The notes under the pieces are model-generated. The model did no database searches. It saw only the letters and a list, made by a program, of their open reading frames with translations, and had not been told where the DNA came from. A program made the position numbers and the translations under genes. Below are positions 57,791-64,000 of a stretch of 64,000 nucleotides of DNA, piece by piece (within the stretch, counting starts at the first letter, position 1; the number at the start of each line of letters is the position of its first letter). Source of the stretch: Welwitschia mirabilis (taxonomy: Eukaryota > Gnetophyta > Gnetopsida > Welwitschiales); NCBI GenBank assembly GCA_051453625.1, contig JBOZIK010000001.1:167847545-167911544 (forward strand). Reading direction: 5' to 3'.

Positions 57791-58499
57791 TCAATCCTTT
57801 ATAAATCAACATGTTTAACTCTGTTGGAGGGATATGTCATAACATTGAATGCCCAATTAGGTAAAACATGCTTGAAATAAGGAATAAAGCATGATTGTAA
57901 AAAAGAAAAAATCTGAAGGAAAAAGATGGAATTGGAAGATGCTTTTTGTAGTTAGTTTTTTTAACCTGTATACTTGAGAATTTGCTTAACTAAATTTTGA
58001 TTACTTGTAGGTTTCCTTAGAGGATATCTTATTTGTATAATATTCTGATATTTTTAAATTTAGAATAAAATACATAAAATTTTTAATAAATGTAGCCATC
58101 AATTTAGGTAGTCTATCTTTTTAATTCATAGATACTGGAATTTTCATTAGATTGCCTGTTTTGTGTTCCTTAAAAACTGCATTTTAGTTTAAGCCTTACA
58201 TGTGTGGTTTTCTCTAACTAATTCATCATCATCAAGGACTAACCTAATTAACGTGTTCTCTAAAACCTTGCATAAATTTTCCATCTTTGTAACTTTGAGG
58301 ATAAAGTTTAATTTTGGTTGGGGATATGACATTTTCTTTTATAGAATTTTCTTTAATTTTAATGCTTAATTATTAAAAATTTTCACACAATTTCACATCA
58401 TATCCTTACTTTCCATTTTTACTTAGTTAACTTTTTCATGCTTCACTATTTCTTATTACCTTCTTGCTAAGTGTCTAGCAACAGACTGGTTAGAGGGTG
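57791..58499 (+). mobile_element. Unit E3 3' untranslated region and polypurine tract
   Basis: Non-coding, homologous to 50193-50908. GGATAAAGTTTAATTTTGG and TTGGGGATATGACA lie at 58310-58332. AGAGGGTG immediately precedes LTR4. Confidence 0.6.
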
Positions 58500-59867
58500 T
58501 GTTTTTCATGTCAAAATTGACATTTTAAGTAAGTATACTTAATCAATTTAGCATACGAAGAGACACTTAATTTATTGATTTATCATAAAATGATGTCTTT
58601 TATTATTTTTAAAATAAAATTTAGTATTATGTTTTTTTTCATAATAATTGTGGATCTTTAGCCACATTTTAGAACACATAATGGAAGATGGACGAAATTC
58701 CAAATAAAACAATTGTGGCAATGGAGAAATGAGGTGGCAACATGTAGTAATAGCATTAGAAGACATGTGGCAGAGGCATGTAAAAGTGGCATTGGAGACA
58801 TGTGGAAATAGCACTAGTTAGTAGAGAAATCTAGCTTCAAAGACCACATATTGACTGATCATGATGAATATTCCACCAAACACTATATGACGATCTCCAC
58901 CAAATACTACAAGATAACCTCCACCAAATGCTAAATGATGAATATTTTACCTAATGCTAGAAGACAAAATCTTATCTACCTAATGCTACAAGACAACCTC
59001 CATCAAATGCTATAAGATAGAACCTTATCTATCTAACTCTATAAGCCAAGTGTCTGTAACCACTCCTCACCCATATCTTTCTCTATAAAAGGGCCTTGAA
59101 CCCTTCATTGTATGCATATTTTGGTTGGCTGCTCTAACACTTTTTCTTGGGGGCAAAATGATTCATGACTAGTTGAGGAGTTCTTCTTCTTTTCCTCCTC
59201 CATTGATGTAATGTATAATTTTTTACAGTTTAATACAAGAATTGATTTAAGCACTTTTATTGTTAATACATAATTTTCATTGGTGTTAGCAATGTTTAGA
59301 TAGGACTACTTCTTAAAGTATGTTTTATTCTTTCATTATTAATGCATAGTAAAATGATATTAGTAATCTTTAGGTAAAGCTTATTTAATTATTAAGTTAT
59401 TTTGAAATGTGTGATACTTATTTAATGTACTTTCATGATTTATAGGTCTTATTGTTTGATGAATCTTGTGCACTTAGGGTCATACTTTTCATGCTCATAA
59501 AGGGCTATGAAGTATTGAGAGGACTTGATAACTCATCAACACTCATGTCATTGATGAGATTAAGCCTTTATACTAAGCCTTAATAACTTAATAATTGTAA
59601 GTATGTTTTAGGATATAAAAATCTTTAAAGAAAAGGAGGAAAGTTAGATGAATCGTTAGATCTTTAGAGCATTTTCGTTCCCTTACATTGCTAATTGAAG
59701 ATTACTTTCTTTTTCTCAAACTCTGATTTCTCTTTTATTTGGTTTTTTATTACAAGTTAAAATAATTGTGTATATTTTGATTAATTTACCTCCTACATCC
59801 TTATGAAAGAATTATACTAGATGTTTCACTTTGTTTTAAATCTGGACATTGTATTGCGAAGTTAATA
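58500..59867 (+). repeat. E array LTR4 (3' LTR)
   Basis: About 1368 bp, TGTTTTTCATGTC to GTTAATA. U3 repeats of the CCACCAAATGCTAxAAGACAACC type run through 58870-59050. The TATA box is at 59082-59092. No primer site follows, so this is the outer 3' LTR. Confidence 0.8.
59082..59092 (+). promoter_or_regulatory. TATA box in E LTR4
   Basis: TCTATAAAAGG, followed by CCCTTCATTGTATGCAT. The same module is at 51407 (ATATAAAATGG) in LTR3, which marks the conserved LTR promoter. Confidence 0.65.
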
Positions 59868-60887
59868 GATATCTCAAGTAGCATTTTGTAATTTGACAAC
59901 TTAATAATTTGTTTGCATAGTCTACACTATCAGCACATTATTCAATTTATAAATTTAATTCAGCTAATATTGTAATTAATACAATTGACTAATGGTATAC
60001 TAATTCAAACTTAAGAATTTATAGTAAATAAATAAATTAATAAGCACAATAAAATAGAAAATAAGCCTATTTTCCTTTATTGCCAATGTAGCCTTTAACT
60101 ACACATTAATAAGACTTTACGATTCTCCTCTACCAATATAAAAATATTTTCTGAAAATCCTCAGCCTCAATTCTAATCCAAGTCCTTAGCTTGATGTTAC
60201 AATCGAGTAATGAGAAGTATGAAAAGAATAGTAGTACAATTCAGTAAAAATGATAATAATTCAAGTATAATGTAGATGTGATAAAAGGTATGAGTTCATA
60301 CTATAGCTTAGTTATATATAGAAGAATTTTCATAGCTATTTTGAAGTACATATATTAAATATATAACAATTACCACACTTGGAAATGAATGATTAACTGA
60401 CTTCCCTAGATGAATTTTCAATGGTTATCAATAGTTCATAATAGTTATCTTTCTATTATCTATTATCTTGATGGTTAACCCATTTGAACTAGAAGTTGAT
60501 TTCTTATTTTACATTGGCCTTTAAAGAGATGATTATAGTTTGGTAGTTTACCTAAGGTGTAAAGCTGGTTGATATCATACATCACATTTGCATCTTATTC
60601 ATAGGCGGTCAACTCCTTATGTGGTCGATTGACCTAGATTATCAACCTTCTTAAGATGGGTGATCGAACTGTTACTATCTTAGACATACAAACATCATGT
60701 GGTTGAATCCATGGATAGTATTAATTAACCAGCTAATAATTTTCTTCTATTTTAATTATTCTTTAAGTTCTAATGTAATAGTTGTTAAGTTTAACTGCTT
60801 TGAGATTTGCTTATGATCTAATGCAAGCTCTAGATTAGCTTTCAACAACATCCAGTATTAGCTTACAAACACCTTCATTTCATTAGT
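59868..60887. other. Unassigned, possibly a decayed copia LTR
   Basis: No coding signs. At 60600-60715 GGTCAACTCC, GGTCGATTGACC and GTGATCGAAC recall the GGTCGACYCC repeats of the copia LTR at 45950-46490. With copia-like 3' sequence to the right (minus strand), this could be the 3' LTR of that element. Ends were not found. Confidence 0.35.
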
Positions 60888-61133
60888 TCATAAGCTAGTA
60901 TTTGGTGTATCATTAATAGACAACTGAGAGTTGTAATAATCTTCTTCTTTATCATTGATAACAATCAAATCAACAAAATTGTTCATTTTATCTTTAGATG
61001 GTACTCCCCCTAAGTGAGTGATTCTGCTAGATATATGCATGAATCCAATAAAATCAATTTGCATAATTACTAAAGATTGAAAGACACAAAATACTAGAAA
61101 ATTCTTGCCTAGATGGTATGCTAGCGTTACCAA
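60888..61133 (-). pseudogene. Possible copia 3' end relic
   Basis: The open 81-residue frame contains THLGGVPSKDKMNNF and INDKEEDYYNSQ. The DNA near 61005-61020 reads CACTTAGGGGGAGTACC on the minus strand, like the G-rich run after pol in Sirevirus-type copia elements. No RT or RNase H motif is seen. The call is tentative. Confidence 0.3.
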
Positions 61134-61639
61134 ACAATTACATGTTATAACGAAAAAATAGTAAACATGTCATTTAAAATAAATTAGGTTTAAAATACAT
61201 GTCATCATAACAATTGTCAATAAACTAAAACACTATAATAGCATACAAACTAACATAATAACAAACTGAATAATAAACTAGAACACTCTCTATATTCCCC
61301 TTTATCATCAATGATAAGGGAACTATAAACTATAAGAAAATAGACAATAAGGATAACAAGTACAAATATTAATCAAAATAATTTGTGGATGATGTGTAAT
61401 GGTAATAATCATGGCTAATGATGCCCTGAGATGATCCTATGGGAGTTGAATGAGTAGACATGATAGTTTAAGATGAAGCTAGTAAAGTGAGTACTAATAC
61501 TTATAGAATAGAAAAGTCACTGAACTTGAATCTATGATGCATGTATTGGAATGATGTTTTAAGACCATGTTACAAAGAGGAAATATTTTTTAAAGATGAA
61601 AGTTAAGGTAAATCTGATGAGACCTCTATTCACCTAGAT
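61134..61639. other. Unassigned AT-rich DNA
   Basis: No gene or clear repeat recognised. Confidence 0.5.
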
Positions 61640-62600
61640 GGTGGAGTAGGTGCCTCCTCTTCTTACTCATTCTCTGACTGTTTCTTCTTCTCTAATACTT
61701 CCTCCTCTTTTGACTCCTCTTTCTCTTTTATCTCCTCTGTTGATTCCTTCTCTATTTTGTCTTCTTCTACTAACTTTCTTCTTCCTCTTGTGTTATCTTC
61801 TCATCATCTTCCTCTTTCTCTTCCTCCTTACCTGGAAAGTCTAGTGAAGGAGTAGGAGAGGATATGAGAGATTAGAATGGTAAGGGAGATGAAACATGAT
61901 AAGACTCTAGAATTTGTCTAGTCCTTCTTACCTCCTTTAGAAGATACAATACTTGTTGTTGAGATTCCTCCTTCTCATGCATCTTAGTATATTGTAATGT
62001 AAGAATATCCATCATTATATCTATAGGATATCTGAAACATGTAGCATAAGTATGAAAACCTAAAGAAGATGCATGAGATAACTCTGTGCCTATGCCCTGT
62101 AAGGGTCTCTAAAAAAGACCTATCTTGAGGAGATGCATGCTTGCTAGCATACAGTAGTTAAAAGATTGGAATGATTTCAGAATGGTAATATTAGTTATGG
62201 TAGAGGTATCTAAAAGTGATAGCACAACCTCATGATAAAACCTTTATAGCATAAAGTTCTATTTTTCATAATGAATAGTGTGAATGATAAATTTAAATAT
62301 GATGAGAGGTGAATTAAGATTTTGTTACAAATATAATCAATAAAGAAACTTAAGCCTATAGAGGGTAGTATCATCCCTTTGTCTACTGAGAGGTAGAAGG
62401 ATGTACCCAAATATCAAATTTAGAACATGGTATAGTGTAGTCAAGTATTTATCTATGAAGGTGGTCAAAGAATCCCAAGCAAAGTCAACAATTCAATGCA
62501 TGCTAAAAGAACTGAGGGTAATTGAATTCCATAAAGGAAAGATCAAAGATACAACCATGAGGAATATGAAGCATTCATGCAATTGTGTCTGATATTACTT
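61640..62600 (-). pseudogene. Decayed ORF with acidic C-terminus, unidentified
   Basis: The minus strand reads in pieces from about 62600 leftwards: an open 66-residue stretch (62210-62410), then MDILTLQYTKMHEKEESQQQ and VLYLLKEVRRTRQILESY (61920-62020), then SSPTPSLDFPGKEEEKEEDD and a long Glu/Lys-rich tail (61640-61860). The helix plus acidic tail is reminiscent of the putative plant transposon protein domain found in many plant LTR elements, but I cannot confirm it. The plus-strand Leu/Ser ORF at 61650-61844 is its antisense shadow. Confidence 0.35.
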
Positions 62601-62788
62601 TAAAATAAGCCCTTGAGATCATTGTCTTTAATACTAAGTCACGGATGGACATGATCTCAACACTAGCATAAAATAATTTAAGGATATCCGCAGTGACCTA
62701 TGGACATGGTGTTAGAAATGGTTCCCACTCTTAATATTTAAAAATTTGCTTAAGTAGAAGTTGGAGAGATTTGAATGTGACTACTTAA
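62601..62788. other. Unassigned DNA
   Basis: Nothing recognised before the microsatellite. Confidence 0.5.
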
Positions 62789-62799
62789 ATATCTATCTA

Positions 62800-62839
<40 letters not shown>

Positions 62840-62960
62840 NNNNNNNNNNNNNNNNNNNNNNNNNNNNNNNNNNNNNNNNNNNNNNNNNNNNNNNNNNNNN
62901 NNNNNNNNNNNNNNNNNNNNNNNNNNNNNNNNNNNNNNNTCTCTCTCTCTCTCTCTCTCT
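62789..62960. repeat. (ATCT)n-(CT)n microsatellite with 100-N gap
   Basis: About four ATCT units (62791-62806), then pure CT to 62839, 100 N (62840-62939), and CT again to 62960. The assembly failed inside the repeat, so its length is unknown. Confidence 0.95.
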
Positions 62961-64000
62961 GAGCATGATCTTGGATTTGAAATCAGTATCAAATCATATT
63001 TATGCTTGTCTATCTATTCTTGCAAAAAGACAGCCTTCTTTCCCTTTACAAAGCATGAGAGTTTGGAATCCATCTGCACTTAAAGCATACTATTAGAAGC
63101 ACTGATGAAAATATATAAGATTATGGATATAATTATAATAATTAAAGATAATGCAACGAGAATATGTCAAAAGATGTATCACATTACCAAAGGAAAAAAA
63201 ATTTTAATTTAAACTCTCTAAAAGAATTTTAATTAAGATAGGATTAGCAAAATATGTTGTCCAAATTCAACTAATTAAGAATTAAAAGAGTAATGGTAGT
63301 CAAGTGATCAAAATGATGAGATAATCTAGACAATAAAACTTAATTTAGCACATAATAACTTTAAAATTTTATTTTAGGCATAAAACTTAGATTACTAGAT
63401 GAAGAAAAATTTCATGGATATACATAAAAATTAATGGAAAGAGGTAAAAAAATGTAAAAAAACAAGTTTGATGTTAGCTAGAAATAGTGAAAAAGAAAGA
63501 GTAATAACTACAATTCTATAAAAATTAACATAGAAAGGAAATACTAAAGTAAAATTTAAAAGATCTAACTAAAAATTGGATTAAACCTATGAATTTTTGT
63601 AATGAGTTAAAGAAGAGTAATAAATGATGCTATAAGATGATTAAAATACTTAAAAATGCTGATTAGCTATTTAAAAATCCTTGAATGAGTACAAAAATTT
63701 CTAGAGAGTGAAAGGAAAGTTGCAAAATAAAAGATATCAAATGAAAATGTGGCCTTAAATTTATAGAATTGTGTGGTTAACAATTGATAGTCAACCCCTA
63801 TGATTAGGAAATGGACTATTTTTAAGGGATTAAGAGTAATTTAATCAAGGGTTATCGACCTTTTGTGAACACTAATTGATCAAAGCGATCAACCTCATCA
63901 CTTCTAGATCAATTGTTTAAAGATTAAAACACATAGCAATAAATGTGATTAATTTTTTGAGTCATCCATTAGGATCAACTACTGTAATACTAGCGTTAAG
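62961..64000. other. Unassigned AT-rich DNA to window end
   Basis: No gene recognised. At 63790-63905 GTCAACCCC, TATCGACC and GATCAACC again recall the copia LTR repeat, so a second decayed LTR may begin here and run out of the window. Confidence 0.4.

Larger units (their letters stand above)
34703..59867 (+). mobile_element. Ty3/gypsy array E: four LTRs, three internal units
   Basis: Plus-strand array of the same LTR family as A/B. The LTRs are at 34703-36053, 41323-42069 with 46632-47352 (split by a copia element), 50909-52227 and 58500-59867. Units are E1 (36054-41322), E2 (47353-50908) and E3 (52228-58499). Primer sites follow the first three LTRs and none follows the fourth. The outer flanks GACAC (34698-34702) and GATAT (59868-59872) could be a decayed target duplication. 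All three units share their 3' halves, including the double hairpin. E2 and E3 share an unknown ORF, while E1 has Gag and protease instead. Confidence 0.7.

Noticed and set aside
61650-61844. Leu/Ser-rich plus-strand ORF like a signal peptide or membrane protein
   Set aside because: A pyrimidine-rich tract whose complement encodes a Glu/Lys-rich tail.
62761-63096. LSLSLS-type ORF and its ERERER antisense
   Set aside because: Produced by the CT microsatellite and the N run.

Overview
The window is strongly AT-rich repetitive DNA from a seed-plant nuclear genome. The species cannot be determined from it. The plant call rests on four things seen in the sequence: long LTR retrotransposons with Athila/Tat-like protease and Gag motifs, a Ty1/copia element with an iMet-type primer site, an L1-type LINE with DUF4283-like ORF1 and zf-RVT motifs, and a broken copy of a plant-type GID4 (Vid24-domain) gene. 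I see no intact host gene, rRNA, tRNA or CRISPR array. Every coding region I recognise is decayed, largely by changes of the G:C to A:T kind expected in methylated, silenced repeats.

Layout. 1-2074: a degenerate 30-bp minisatellite, three assembly gaps and unassigned AT-rich DNA. About 2075 to 34111: one old L1 LINE on the plus strand, now in three pieces: ORF1 at 2075-2952, endonuclease and start of reverse transcriptase at 13086-14446, and reverse transcriptase, zinc knuckle and poly(A) at 30451-34111. The first interruption (2953-13080) is a minus-strand Ty3/gypsy array, called T here, with three LTRs. The second (14447-30450) is another minus-strand gypsy array with three LTRs, units A and B. 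Its middle LTR is itself broken by a LINE fragment and copia debris. 34703-59867: a plus-strand array of the same LTR family as A/B, with four LTRs and units E1, E2 and E3. Its second LTR carries a minus-strand Sirevirus-like copia element (42170-46631). 59868-64000: degraded copia-like material on the minus strand, a CT microsatellite with a gap, and unassigned DNA.

How the parts relate. Unit E1 keeps Gag and protease relics. Units E2, E3 and B keep a different ORF, and A keeps part of it. This ORF has a Tyr/Pro/Ser-rich head, a helical heptad region, an acidic middle and a conserved C-terminal block that I cannot match to a standard retroelement domain. No RT or integrase is visible in E1, E2, E3, A or B, so they look non-autonomous. 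All five carry two tandem potential hairpins between the ORF and the 3' LTR. This conserved ORF plus the double hairpin is the most likely undescribed system in the window.

A separate surprise is a 2.6-kb insertion (about 53562-56206) inside the E3 ORF. It is less AT-rich than its surroundings and carries the GID4 pseudogene and another gene-like ORF. It may be a gene-capturing transposon or a patch of inserted genic DNA. Ten-base to 807-base runs of N interrupt the window, and several are flanked by duplicated or inconsistent sequence. Element boundaries are by eye and may be off by about 10 bp.
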